From positions 1-60,162 of the forward strand of contig JAUCBJ010008534.1 in the NCBI GenBank assembly GCA_032718475.1: a DNA stretch of 60,162 nucleotides. The letters are read 5' to 3'. The DNA is from Nemertoderma westbladi (taxonomy: Eukaryota > Xenacoelomorpha > Nemertodermatida > Nemertodermatidae). A program made the translations under genes and the position numbers. Below the pieces are notes generated by a model. That model saw only the letters and a program-made list of their open reading frames with translations. It was not told the DNA's origin and made no database searches. Shown here piece after piece: positions 34,268-44,920 of the stretch. Numbering within the stretch: the first letter of the stretch is position 1; every line of letters begins with the position of its first letter.

Positions 34268-35255
34268 TCAAAACAGGACGAGCGCAACGAGGCTTTTAAT
34301 GAAGACGAGTACTGCGTTGACTATATATAATCCTAAACCGCCTGATATACAGTAGCATATTGAAAGAGTTATCATTTTGTTCAAAACCGGGAGTGGAATG
34401 TTGTAAGCTATATATTTTGATGACAAGATGTACAGGAAGAGCGCAACGAGTGTTTTAATGAATACGAAAACTGCGTTGAATATACTCATAAACCAGCTGG
34501 TTTAGCACTCTGAAGGATAATATATGAATTTGTTCAGAACAGGTGGAATGTTGTAAGATGTATAATTGGTGATCAGATATACAGAACGAGAGCAATTATG
34601 CTTTTTAACCCTTTCGTGCGGGCATATTTTATATATTTGATTATATTTTATAATTAGACCACCCCCCCCCCCCCCCCCCTCATTTAGCGTACAGTATAAT
34701 TTATGATGGAACCATATCCCAAAGAGGCAACGTATGTCCCTAAACTAGTATGGTTACGACATAACAGACGACGAGGCCAGTGATTCCCATGAATCCGAAT
34801 ATTCCGAATCCTCGGATGTGTCAAGTAGTAGTGATAATCTCCCGAAACGGCTTTCACTTCAACATTTGATAGAATAGATACCCGTAACATGTAAACAAAC
34901 AACAACGTCCATCCCTGCGCTGTGTTTGATGTCGGGAGAACGTAGCGAGTGGTGTTCGTTCAAGGGATACCAGATACAGATATAGTGTACAGTATGTCCC
35001 CCAAAGCAAGCCCCATTGGAGAACTGCTTTGCCTTTGAGGCATATCATAATGTAGGCCCTAGCCTACACTCTACAGTGTCTTAGACTTCATGTTAGATTA
35101 TACGTTGAATATACTCCTAAACCAGCGTTCAGAGTTCAGCACACTGAAAGATAATTATATGAATTTGTTCATAACAGGTGGAATGTTGTAAGATGTCTAA
35201 TTGGTGATCAGATATACAGAACGAGAGCAATTATGCTTTTAATGTATATGATATT
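34268..35255. repeat. 158-bp tandem repeat (three units) split by a piggyBac remnant
   Basis: Units at about 34309-34466, 34467-34618 and 35101-35255 share GCGTTGAATATACTC, AAACCAG, GTGGAATGTTGTAAG and AGAGCAATTATGCTTTT. The second unit is broken at a TTAA; the third unit shows the unbroken TTTTAATG. Confidence 0.75.
34615..35100 (+). mobile_element. piggyBac remnant at a TTAA
   Basis: TTAA at 34615-34618 is followed by CCCTTTCGTGCGGGC, a typical piggyBac terminus. After a poly-C run (34661-34679), the frame from about 34760 reads ITDDEASDSHESEYSESS, an acidic Ser-rich N-terminus like that of piggyBac transposases. The remainder is lost, and the right end is not recognisable. Confidence 0.6.
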
Positions 35256-35870
35256 TGAGTTGACAGCCTTGACATGACATTACTTGACTTTATGGCACTT
35301 GGCATGACGTCACTTGACTTGAAGTTACTTGAATGACGTAACTTGCTTGACATTATGTACCTTGATTTTACATCACTTGACTTGAAGTCACTGGACTTGA
35401 TGGCACTTGACTTGGTGGCACTTGACTTGACGTCACTTGATCACTTAGTCAACTAACCTGACTCTACTTGACTTGACGTCACTTCACTAAACATCACGAC
35501 CTCAATTCACTTGAGATCACTTAATTCGACATCGCGTCCCATCACATGACTTTGATATTGAGATGATATTAAAATTTGCGCCTAAAAAAAGCAGAATCTT
35601 TGTAATTATTGTAGTACGGTAATTATTGTATTTACTGTAGAACATTTCGTATATTATTCGTAATTTATTTATTTGTTCCATCACACCCCCAACTAGAGAG
35701 TCATTAACTTGCCAAAATAGGCAAGGTATTCTTTTTTACTTGCCAAAACGGGCAAGGTATATGAACTTGAAATCACGCTTGACGTCATTTGACGACAAAC
35801 CTGACCTGACTACTGGTCAACTAACCTGACCTCACCTCACATGACATGACATCACTTGACTCAACATATT
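35255..35870. repeat. Degenerate CTTGACTTGACGTCA repeat
   Basis: Irregular tandem copies of CACTTGACTTGA with TGACGTCA or TGATGGCA, densest at 35265-35560 and again at 35770-35870. No gene. Confidence 0.75.
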
Positions 35871-37042
35871 ACATTAGTGTACCCGATTACCAATTTCATT
35901 CCCTTGTCACCAATCTCAGTACTTGGTTACAAATTTCTGTTTCTGGTTACAGATTGAAGTTCCCAGTTACAAATTTGTGTATCAGTTACAAATTGCCACT
36001 CAGATACATATTAGTGCAAACGTTACCAATTTCATCCCCATGTTACTAATTTCCGTCTCAGATTACTAATTTCAGTATTGGTTACGAATTTATCTTTCAG
36101 GTTACAAATTGTAGTTCCCGGTTACTAATTTGAGTATCAGGTTACAAATTGCCACTCACTTACATATTAGTGCACCCAGTTACCAATTTCAGTCTCAGGT
36201 TACTAATTTCAGTACTTGGTTACGAATTTATCTTTCAGGTTACAAATTGTAGTTCCCGCGGTTACTAATTTGAGTATCAAGTTACAAATTGCCACCCAGT
36301 TACATATTAGTGCACCCAGTTACCAATTTCAGTATCAGGTTACTACTTTCAGTACTTGGTTACGAATTTCTCTTTCAGGTTACAAATTGTAGCTCCCGGT
36401 TACTAATTTGAGTATCAAGTTACAAATTGCCACCCAGTTCCATATTAGTGCACCCAGTTACCAATTTCAGTCTCAGGTTACTAATTTCAGTACTTGGTTA
36501 CGAATTTCTCTTTCAGGTTACAAATTGTAGTTCACGCGGTTACTAATTTGAGTATCAAGTTACAAATTGCCACCCAGTTACATATTAGTGCACCCAGTTA
36601 CCAATTTCAGTCTCAGGTTACTACTTTCAGTACTTGGTTACGAATTTCTCTTTCAGGTTACAAATTGTAGTTCCCGGTTACTAATTTGAGTATCAAGTTA
36701 CAAATTGCCACCCAGTTCCATATTAGTGCACCCAGTTACCAATTTTAGTCTCAGGTTACTAATTTCAGTACTTGGTTACGAATTTATCTTTCAGGTTACA
36801 AATTGTAGTTCCCGCGGTTACTAATTTGAGTATCAAGTTACAAATTGCCACCCAGTTCCATATTAGTGCACCCAGTTACCAATTTCAGTCTCAGGTTACT
36901 AATTTCAGTACTTGGTTACGAATTTCTCTTTCAGGTTACAAATTGTAGTTCCCGCGGTTACTAATTTGAGTATCAAGTTACAAATTGCCACCCAGTTCCA
37001 TATTAGTGCACCCAGTTACCAATTTCAGTCTCCGGTTACTAA
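35871..37042 (+). repeat. 140-bp higher-order satellite built on GTTAC-AAATT
   Basis: Seven to eight units of 138-140 bp are marked by TATTAGTGCACCCAGTTACC. Each consists of about seven 18-24 bp sub-repeats of the form GGTTAC(A/T)AATTT. It ends 80 bp before the 3'-flank homology of zinc-finger paralogue 3. Confidence 0.88.
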
Positions 37043-37237
37043 TATTCTGGAATCTGGATTAAATAAATAATAATAATAATAAATAAAACACTAAACCGTA
37101 ATATTCCAACGGAAGTGGCCATATCGCACTTATAGTTTAATCTACAACTAACTACATAGATTATTCGTCTAATTTGTAACCCGACTTTGTCTAACAAGTT
37201 TACTGGAAGTTGAGAAACGTTCCTCCAAACATTACAG

Positions 37238-37689
37238 TTACCGAGTCTCCCCACTGTGGATACATTTGTGGCGCTTTACATGATGTCGGTGGGAGAAACA
37301 TTTACCGCATGCATCGCAGCTAAACGGCCGAGCTCCCGTATGTGTTCGCTTGTGGCGCGTTAGACTGCAGTTCTCTGTAAATCCTTTCCCGCACGTGTTG
37401 CACACGTACGGACGATTTCCGGAATGCGTCCGCTTGTGCGCAGTTAGGTTGTTTGGTTGAGAGAATCGTTTGTAGCAGATATCGCATTGGTGTGGACGCT
37501 CACCGGTGTGGATCCGTTGGTGTACAATTAGGTGGCCGTTCCTTGCGAATCTCTTACCACAAGTATCACAAGTGGGTTGAATCCCAGATGGACCAGGTTG
37601 GTCGAAGGAATTATTCATACTTCCGGGTGTTACGTCATCGTCGGAAGTGAGCATGTCTGAATCATCAGGGCATGGTTGTGATTGATTGC
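37238..37689 (-). CDS. C2H2 zinc-finger exon of paralogue 3
   Basis: The acceptor TTCTGTAG/GC at 37690/37689 starts the exon with the same two-base split codon as paralogue 2. It encodes the shared acidic linker (TSDDDVTPG, PGPSGIQP) and four C2H2 fingers (CDTCGKRFARNGHLIVH, CDICYKRFSQPNNLTAH, CNTCGKGFTENCSLTRH, CDACGKCFSHRHHVKRH) with TGERP-like linkers. All ligands are intact, including the last His that is Arg in paralogue 2. Five fingers fewer than paralogue 2 implies loss or lack of expansion. It is probably a nuclear DNA-binding protein. The sequence after the stop matches paralogue 2 down to about 37125. Confidence 0.82.
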
Positions 37690-37837
37690 CTACAGAAAGT
37701 AATAAATTGGAAGTGGATGAATTAGGTAGAAAACTGATTAGAATCTGAGCATTACATAAGTATTGCAATAATTTATACATATCACATACAGGTTTAAAAT
37801 AGTAATGTTGTACGATTGCATGGTTGCAACATATGCA

Positions 37838-38320
37838 GATCTGCTAGGTTAAACTTATACAATCTGGTGGGTATGATCTGCTGGGTTTAACTTATACAAT
37901 CTGGTGGGTATGATCTGCTAGGTTTAACTTATACAATCTGGTGGGTATGATCTGCTAGGTTTAACTTGTATCATCTTGTTGGTGTAATGTGTCGACCCTG
38001 TAGATTAAGCTGATGATATCTAGTCATTCTAACTTATATGATCTGCTGGGTTTAATTTTTATGATCTGGTGGGTTTAATATGTAGGATCTTATTGGAGTA
38101 ATTTGTCGACCAGGTAGATTAAACTGGGGAGATCTGGTGATTGTAACTTGTGTGATATGCTGGGCTTAACTTGTGTGATCTGGTGGGTATGATCTGATAG
38201 GTTTAGCTTGTATGATCTGGTGGGTTTACCAGGAGTGATCTTCTAGGTTTAACTTGTACGATCTGGTTGGTATGATCTTCTAGGTTTAACTTTTACAATC
38301 TGGTGGGTATGATATGGTAT
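37838..38320. repeat. 37-bp tandem repeat
   Basis: About twelve diverged units such as TCTGCTAGGTTTAACTTAT and ACAATCTGGTGGGTATGA. The first three or four are almost identical. Confidence 0.8.
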
Positions 38321-38339
38321 CATCACAAAGTGCTTCTGA

Positions 38340-38840
38340 AGCTTCTGTCATATGGTATATGTGAGAGTTTACTTGAATGGTTAAGTGATTTTCTCTGCAA
38401 TAGGTACCAAGGTACTTTGGTAAATGACTCTCTTTCAACCGTCTGCTGTCTAGTGGAGTGCCCCAGGGAAGAGTGATTGCTCCTCTTCTCTATTCATTTT
38501 ATATATCAATGACATTGGTGAAAATGATTCCCCAGACACTGTAATCAAAATGTATACTGACAACAACAAACTCTATAGACCAATCAGATCATTACTAGAT
38601 ATTCAAATTGTTATACACGACATAATCTATCTTCTAGAATGTGGCCAAGACTTGGGAAATGCAATTTAACATCCAGAAATGCTCCTTAGTCACCCCAAAT
38701 CACCTCAAATGCAACAGTCCTGCATCTACTACAGGCAACAAACAATGGTCTAATACATACAAACAATGGAATCCAAACAAATTCAGTGCTTCCAATTATA
38801 AAAAAAACCTTACTTACAGCACAGCATACTGCTACAAATA
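38340..38840 (+). pseudogene. CR1/Jockey-like LINE reverse-transcriptase fragment
   Basis: Pieces in shifting frames read LVNDSLSTV, a degraded VPQG motif (CPREE for PQG), LLFSI, YTDNNKLY (normally FADDTKLY), and AKTWEMQFNIQKCSL. The order and spacing fit the catalytic half of a LINE reverse transcriptase. Broken by stops and by loss of the catalytic Asp pair. Confidence 0.6.
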
Positions 38841-39114
38841 ATACACCTGAATACACAGCACAGTCTAGTAGTGGAAATTCACACAGTTCTGATTTGTACG
38901 TGTATTTATTAGACCCACTTAGGCTCTAACAGCTAATACCTAAAGAATATAGGGTTACCAGACAACCAAACAACGTTCTGTTACAAATAAGAGATATAAT
39001 GAAATACAAAATAATAAACAGCACTAAAATTTCAATAGCTCACTTTACCCAATTGCCAATAAAATAAAGGGGTAAAGTGAACTAAATGAGTTAATTAAAT
39101 AAATAAATAATTAG

Positions 39115-40590
39115 TTACAGAATGATAAAAAGTGCAATAATAAAGCGAGTGGATTAGATGAAATCCCAGCGGAGGTATGGAAAACCGGAGTGCTAAACAG
39201 ACCATTATTGAATGTTTGCAACCGCATGTTAAAAGGGGAAAAGCCACCACCAATTTGGACTAAAGGTCAACTAAAGCATCTCCCCAAGAAAGGAGACCTC
39301 GGCATACCAACAAACTATCGTGGGATCTGTCTGCTTGTGGTAGCTGCCAAAATATACAATAAAATGATTCTATATAGGATTAGGCCTCACATAGAGAAAC
39401 TACTGCGTAAGAGCCAAAACGGATTTCGACCAAGTAGATCAACAATAGCTCAGATACTTGCACTACGGAGACTGATTGAAGGAATTAAGTCAAAGAATCT
39501 CCCCGCTGTCATGACTTTTGTGGACTTCAAGAAGGCATTCGACTCCATCCATAGAGGTAAAATGCTTGAAATCCTAAGAGCTTATGGAATACCAGAAGTA
39601 ATTGTTGCTGGCATTGGATTGTTATATTGTGACACAGAAGCGCAGGTACTCTCACCAGATGGTGAAACTGAGTTTTTCTCAATCCTGGCTGGCGTACTGC
39701 AAGGTGACACATTAGCACCATTACTATTTGTAATTGTGCTGGATTACGCAATGAGGACGGCCACAAAGGGTGAAGACCTGGGATTCACACTTCAAGAACG
39801 CAGAAGTAGTAGATATCCAGCAACTACAGTCACAGACACCGACTTTGCGGATGACATCGCCCTGCTCTCTAATACCTTAGCAGATGCACAGCTTCTACTA
39901 AATAAAGTGGAGAGGACTGCTAAGGAGGTTGGATTGCATATAAATGCTACAAAGACCGAATTCATGACCTTTAATGTTGATGGAAACTTGACAACCATTG
40001 ATAATAATCAACTAAGGAAGGTCGATGACTTCCAGTACCTTGGATCATGGATAGAGAGTAGCAAAAAGGACATTAAAGTTAGGAAAGCAAAGGCTTGGGT
40101 AGCTCTATCAAAAATGGATACCATCTGGAAATCCGATCTCTCCAGGCACCTGAAGACTAAGTTCTTTCGAGCCACAGTGGAAAGTGTATTTTTATATGGG
40201 GGTGAGACCTGGACACTGACTAAATCACTTGAACAACGAATTGATGGTTGCTACACAAGACTACTAAGGGCAGCCCTAAACATCAGCTGGAGACAACACA
40301 TGACAAACGCCGAGCTTTATGGTACAATACCACCTGTATCAACCACCCTCCGTGAACGCAGATTAAGATTCAGTGGGCACTGCTGGCGAAGTAAAGACGA
40401 GGTCATACCAGATCTACTTTTCTGGCAACCAACTCATGAAAAGCGTAGTCGTGGACGACCGGCCATAGCATATATAGATCAACTTGAAAGAGATACTGAA
40501 CTTAGGAGAAACGAAATTGCGACAACTATGGAGAATCGGGAAGCCTAGAAGGATCTCATTTCCACTGTCCGAGCTCGCTCGACCTAGTAG
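39115..40590 (+). pseudogene. RTE-like LINE, 5'-truncated reverse-transcriptase ORF
   Basis: The frame is open from about 39125 (NKASGLDEIPAEVWK) to a TAG at 40546-40548, 452 codons from the 39190 start. Motifs in order are PTNYRGICLL, NGFRPSRSTIAQILALRR, TFVDFKKAFDSIHR, AGVLQGDTLAP and DFADDIALLSN with the catalytic Asp pair. The C-terminal ATVESVFLYGGETWTL, RLLRAALNISWRQHMT and LRFSGHCWRSKDE follow. After the TAG the frame continues with KDLISTVRARST, so the stop probably replaced a Trp. The endonuclease half is missing, as in most LINE insertions. The reverse transcriptase is otherwise undamaged, suggesting a fairly young copy. Confidence 0.85.
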
Positions 40591-40982
40591 TAGTAAAAAG
40601 TGCAAGAGATAGCTCAAGTATCACTTATTTATAATTTATTTGGGGTAATGACAACTCTATACCTTAATTCGTTGTTTATAATTTTTTATTTTAAAATCAA
40701 TAGCCAAAAAGTTCGTATGCATGAATTTTCAACTTTTTTTTCATATTTTGTAAAAATATTGATTGCTTCGAAATTTCAAACTGTCATAATTTATTTCGTT
40801 TATTAGATCAAAGTTAGGATATTTGTAGACATTGTAATGATTTTAGAGAATTGAAATAACAAAAATTTATATATTTAAAAAAACAAAATAAAAAATAGCT
40901 CATTTTACCCCTACTCACTTCACCCCAGCTTACCCTACCTAGTTATACATACATACATATGCTACCTAGTGACCTAACTCAC

Positions 40983-41547
40983 CTATAGCGGGAACAGTTG
41001 TTGGTTTAGGGCGCAACAGGAGGTTGTCGGTGTTGGAATGGTTTAAGTTGAACTCGTTTAGAGACTGAGTAGTGAGGGTTGGTGAGGAGCCATTGATTTG
41101 GGAGAGACCTCGACCTCGGTCAGTGTTGGCGGTTGATGTGTCTGTACGGCGGATTCCATGTTGTTTATTTATATCGAAGAACTCCTCCAAGCCATCACCA
41201 ACATCACCTATGTCGGGTTTACATTCCAGTTCGAGTTCGTCTTCCGTCTTAATGCGTACCGGTAGGTACGCATTACTAGTTACAAGAATATCTGACTGGT
41301 CTGTTAGAGGTTGCGTAGAATAATCGTTTGTCCAGTCGGTAGAGGTTACTGCGGATAATAGAGTTGAACTGGGTGTTGTACCGGTATTACTCGATTCAGA
41401 TTTAATGGGGTTTGGAATGGTGTCCACGTGTCTATCGGACTCAGTTTGGGATCCATTTGTATTTGTTCTCCCGGGAGGTCTGTCTTGTTGAGAAGTTGTT
41501 ACCTCACCACAGGCTGCATGGATGATGATTCGGTAGGTGGCTTGCAT
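40983..41547 (-). pseudogene. 5' exon of paralogue 3 (truncated, reframed)
   Basis: The donor AG/GTGAGT at 40983/40982 and the phase match paralogues 1 and 2. The last two-thirds are homologous and in frame: SESSN, VRIKTEDELELECKPD, GDGLEEFFDIN, and RPKPTTVPAIG at the junction. It lacks the 32-residue repeats entirely. Upstream of about 41415, an 8-bp length difference puts the open frame (from the ATG at 41547) one base out of register with the ancestral frame. The ancestral sequence is still readable at DNA level (CCTACCGAATCATCATCCATG), and the conserved N-terminal region is absent. Either the paralogue is dying or it uses a shorter start. Confidence 0.65.
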
Positions 41548-41927
41548 TGCAGCATTGACTCGAGTTTCGAGGTTTTCAGAGTTGGTTGCCAGGTTGCAGC
41601 GTGGAGGGAGACCAGTTCAGAGGAGAGTAAACGCTGCCAGCTGCAGCTACAACCATTCAGTCTGTCAGTAGTAGGCCTATCAGCCTACAGGCCTATCAGA
41701 TGTTCACGAACAGAGGTTTGGTAATTAAACGCTAACGGCTAACTGCCAGTCCATGGCAGCATGGTACTGCATGCATACAGGCATACTGCAGTACTGCTGT
41801 ACTGCTGGTACAGATTGATTTTAAACAATCAACGTAATACTGATGTAAATTGTAATAGCGACAATAGCGTTATACCTACCGTGGCTGATTGTGGCCACTT
41901 AATTTCAGATTTTTTATATTTGTCACC

Positions 41928-42335
41928 CGGGTGACAATTATTTATCACCCGGGTGACAATTATTTATCACCCGGGTGACAATTATTTATCACCCGGGTGA
42001 CAATTATTTATCACCCGGGTGACAATTCTTTGTCACCCGGGTGACAATTATTTATCACCCGGGTGACAATTATTTATCACCCGGGTGACAATTATTTGTC
42101 ACGCGGGTGACAATTATTTGTCACCCGGGTGACAATTATTTATCACCCGGGTGACAATTATTTATCACCCGGGTGACAATTATTTGTCACCCGGTTGACA
42201 ATTATTTATCACCCGGGTGACAATTATTTATCACCCGGGTGACAATTATTTGTCACCCGGGTGACAATTATTTGTCACCCGGGTGACAATTATTTGTCAC
42301 CCGGGTGACAATTATTTATCACCCGAGTGACAATT
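41928..42335. repeat. 22-bp array with palindrome CACCCGGGTG (left arm)
   Basis: About 18 units of TATCACCCGGGTGACAATTAT. The palindromic core includes CCCGGG. It is inverted relative to the array at 43912-44195. Confidence 0.92.
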
Positions 42336-42931
42336 CTGCAAAGGGTGGTTACTGTATACTTTATACTGTAGTTCATGGTACCGGTACATCGTACATCCAT
42401 GTAAATACGTAATGTCGATGAAAGCCGATGTCAATGACTTGCTCAAAGGAGGGATTAATTCAATCACACTTACTGTACTTTGGGTGATGTGCTTCAGTTC
42501 GGTTCGGGGTCTCGGTTTCCTATTTTTTCAGGTGAATGAAAGTTAGAATTTTACCGTACATCAGATTGCGCAAGACGTGTACATGCGGACACATGTGCGT
42601 TAACAATTCATTTTCCGATAAATGGCCGTTATTTGTTGGGGCCCAGCAAAGTATTCTGTGACCGTCTCATGGAGGATATGTTGAATACATTGGGGTTTGC
42701 ATTGCCTTGAGAATACTGTATTACAGTACTGTTAGTTTAGACAATATAACTGTTTAGATATTGCAATTAACTGTTAGAACACTGTACCTCTACACTTATA
42801 TACATGATTAGATTATAATTTTTAAATCATCAATAAATATTTTTCTTTGTAATATCGGTCAGTTTTCGTGATTGTTTGTTCGTAATTTTATTAATTTGTC
42901 ATATAAATAACTGTTATTTTAAACGGAATTA
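42336..42931. other. Non-coding interior of the integrase element
   Basis: No gene is recognised. A GGTACCGGTAC palindrome lies at about 42378. Confidence 0.4.
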
Positions 42932-43147
42932 TTGCTTATATTGTTCAAAAACAGTGTTATAATATCAGGTAAAAGATACCCGATTACAGTTGAAAAACAT
43001 TTGTGGGTCCTTCGCGCAGCACGAGGCTCAGTTATGAGAATATGTCAGAGGATACAACCACCCCCCCCCCCCCCCCCCACACCCCGCCCCCCTTATGACA
43101 GTGATGTCATTTATGACTATAAATTAAACCCAAATGTACGTATTTAA
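42932..43147 (+). pseudogene. Short frame with a WVLRAAR motif (possible partner-gene remnant)
   Basis: This frame of 71 codons includes VEKHLWVLRAARG and a Pro run from a poly-C tract (43061-43078). CCTTCGCGCAGCACG at its centre also occurs at the end of the HECT-like fragment at 21460-21918 (LRAAR). Placement relative to the integrase is the same in both elements. Evidence for a real gene is weak. Confidence 0.3.
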
Positions 43148-43248
43148 CTTTTAATTCACTTAATTCTTTTTTATAAATACTTACTGAGCATTGATAAATA
43201 AATAAATAAAAAATAAATACTGAGCACTTCTGTAATAATTGGTCATCA

Positions 43249-43824
43249 TTGAAGGATCTGAAATATCGATGTATTGCTTCGACGTTAACATTTTCGGTGC
43301 CTTTATCACTTCTAACAACGACGCTTCAAACAATCTTTCGACTATATCCATCCACAGATCCGTGCACTGTCAATCCAAATGGTTTCAGTTTATCCCAACC
43401 ATCAATGTGCAATAAAAAATTAGGCCCCTTCGAAAAGTAAGTTCGCCTTGTGAGTTTATTTCCGATTCGAGATATTCTACCAGTTACGTCTACAATTTTC
43501 AATATTAATGCAACTACCTTTCGCGGTGCAAACAGATGGTAGTCATCCATCAGAATGCGTTGCAATTGTCTATAGCCCGCTGTTTTCCGATTGAAGGATT
43601 CTACTTCAAGAACACTAACAATAGCATCAAAATCGAATGGATCTAACTAAAATCCGTGTATGACCTGACGAATTCAACCTACGTCGAATCGTTCGTGAAG
43701 AAATATTTATGCCTTTTTGACAATATACAAGATGTGCTATTTCACTGTAGTTAAATCCCAACCAGAAATACCGTTCAATAACGTTATCAATTAGACTCAT
43801 GATGAATAAGAAATACTGTACCAC
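43249..43824 (-). pseudogene. Broken DDE integrase-core transposase
   Basis: The N-terminal part (ATG near 43803) reads MSLIDNVIERYFWLGF and INISSRTIRRRL, a helix-turn-helix-like start as in the 23439-24266 integrase. After a frameshift at about 43620-43570 comes YRQLQRI, then LLHIDGWDKLKPFGL (first Asp) and GSVDGYSRKIV. An internal deletion joins this to a third frame with SDKGTENVNVEAI (second Asp region) near 43290. The Glu region is missing. It is clearly inactive. Confidence 0.75.
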
Positions 43825-43911
43825 TCGAATATACAGACAGACAGATCAGACACTGCAAGAAAATAATGATACTGTAGGGATAAAGATAGATTGCTGAAAA
43901 ACACCAGTATT

Positions 43912-44195
43912 TGTCACTCGGGTGATAAATAATTGTCACCCGGGTGATAAATAATTGTCACCCGGGTGATAAATAATTGTCACCCGGGTGATAAATAATT
44001 GTCACCCGGGTGATAAATAATTGTCACTCGGGTGATAAATAATTGTCACCCGGATGATAAATAATTGTCACCCGGGTGATAAATAATTGTCACCCGGGTG
44101 ATAAATAATTGTCACCCGGGTGATAAATTATTGTCACCCGGGTGACAAATAATTGTCACCCGGGTGATAAATAATTGTCACCCGGGTGACAAATA
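43912..44195. repeat. 22-bp array with palindrome CACCCGGGTG (right arm)
   Basis: About 13 units of AATTGTCACCCGGGTGATAAAT, the inverse of the left-arm array. Confidence 0.92.
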
Positions 44196-44242
44196 TGAAA
44201 AAACTGAAATTAAGTGGCCACAATCAGCCACGGTATTATACC

Positions 44243-44920
44243 TGTACCATAATGACCTACTGTATAACGATACAGGCGTCTAAGACAATACTGGTCGCCG
44301 GTCGGTATACCTGTACATACGTATACAGTTCAACTACTGTGAACTAAAGTCCATTTTTTAAAATTAGGCAGCAGCCCAGCAACTTATTTTTGGCCATAAC
44401 GATGATAACTGATTTTAGGTTCATTCTGTTCGGAATACAAAGATTTTAATCAAATCAATTTTTTGATTTTATTATGTTTTCTCATTCACAAAAAGCTGTG
44501 AAAAAAAGACATCTTTTTAACAATTATGTTCCAACATTGGAGATTTTGCAATCCGCCCAATAGATCAAGAATTGCTGGTTTCAAAAATATATGGGTTTAG
44601 AGGTACTGTATTTATTTCGTGGCATATTGCAATAATTACGTCCCAAATGCATCCAAATCGTAGTTTATTAGAAATAATTATTGGAATCAAAAACCAGATA
44701 TTTAAAATTGTTAATGTTTTCAAGGAAATCAATTACATTTGAAATAGACGGACTATTGTGGTTGGAAAAACTTTTTATATTATTGATGGACTAATACAGT
44801 ATGAGTTCAATAATGATATTACAAAATTGTAAGTTTTTATTCCAAAATTGTAACATTACTCAACGCCGTTAGTATTAACAGCGAGTTTTTATTTAGCAGT
44901 TTACAACTTTAGAGGACATT
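44243..44920. other. AT-rich spacer
   Basis: I see no gene or repeat between the integrase element and the long-TIR element. Confidence 0.5.

Larger units (their letters stand above)
37690..40982 (-). other. Intron of paralogue 3
   Basis: Donor GTGAGT (40982 downwards) and acceptor TTCTGTAG (ending 37690). It contains a 37-bp tandem repeat, a CR1/Jockey-like fragment and an RTE-like LINE. Confidence 0.7.
41877..44235. mobile_element. 2.36-kb integrase-bearing element with satellite arms and 7-bp target duplication
   Basis: Termini TACCGTGGCTGATTGTGGCC are inverted at both ends, and similarity continues for over 50 bp. TTATACC flanks both sides (41870-41876 and 44236-44242). Each arm then holds a tandem array of a palindromic 22-mer in opposite orientation. 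Inside are a short plus-strand frame and a broken minus-strand integrase, arranged convergently as in the element at 21476-24847. The TAC...GTA ends would suit an IS3-like eukaryotic family as I remember it, but that is not verified. Confidence 0.8.
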
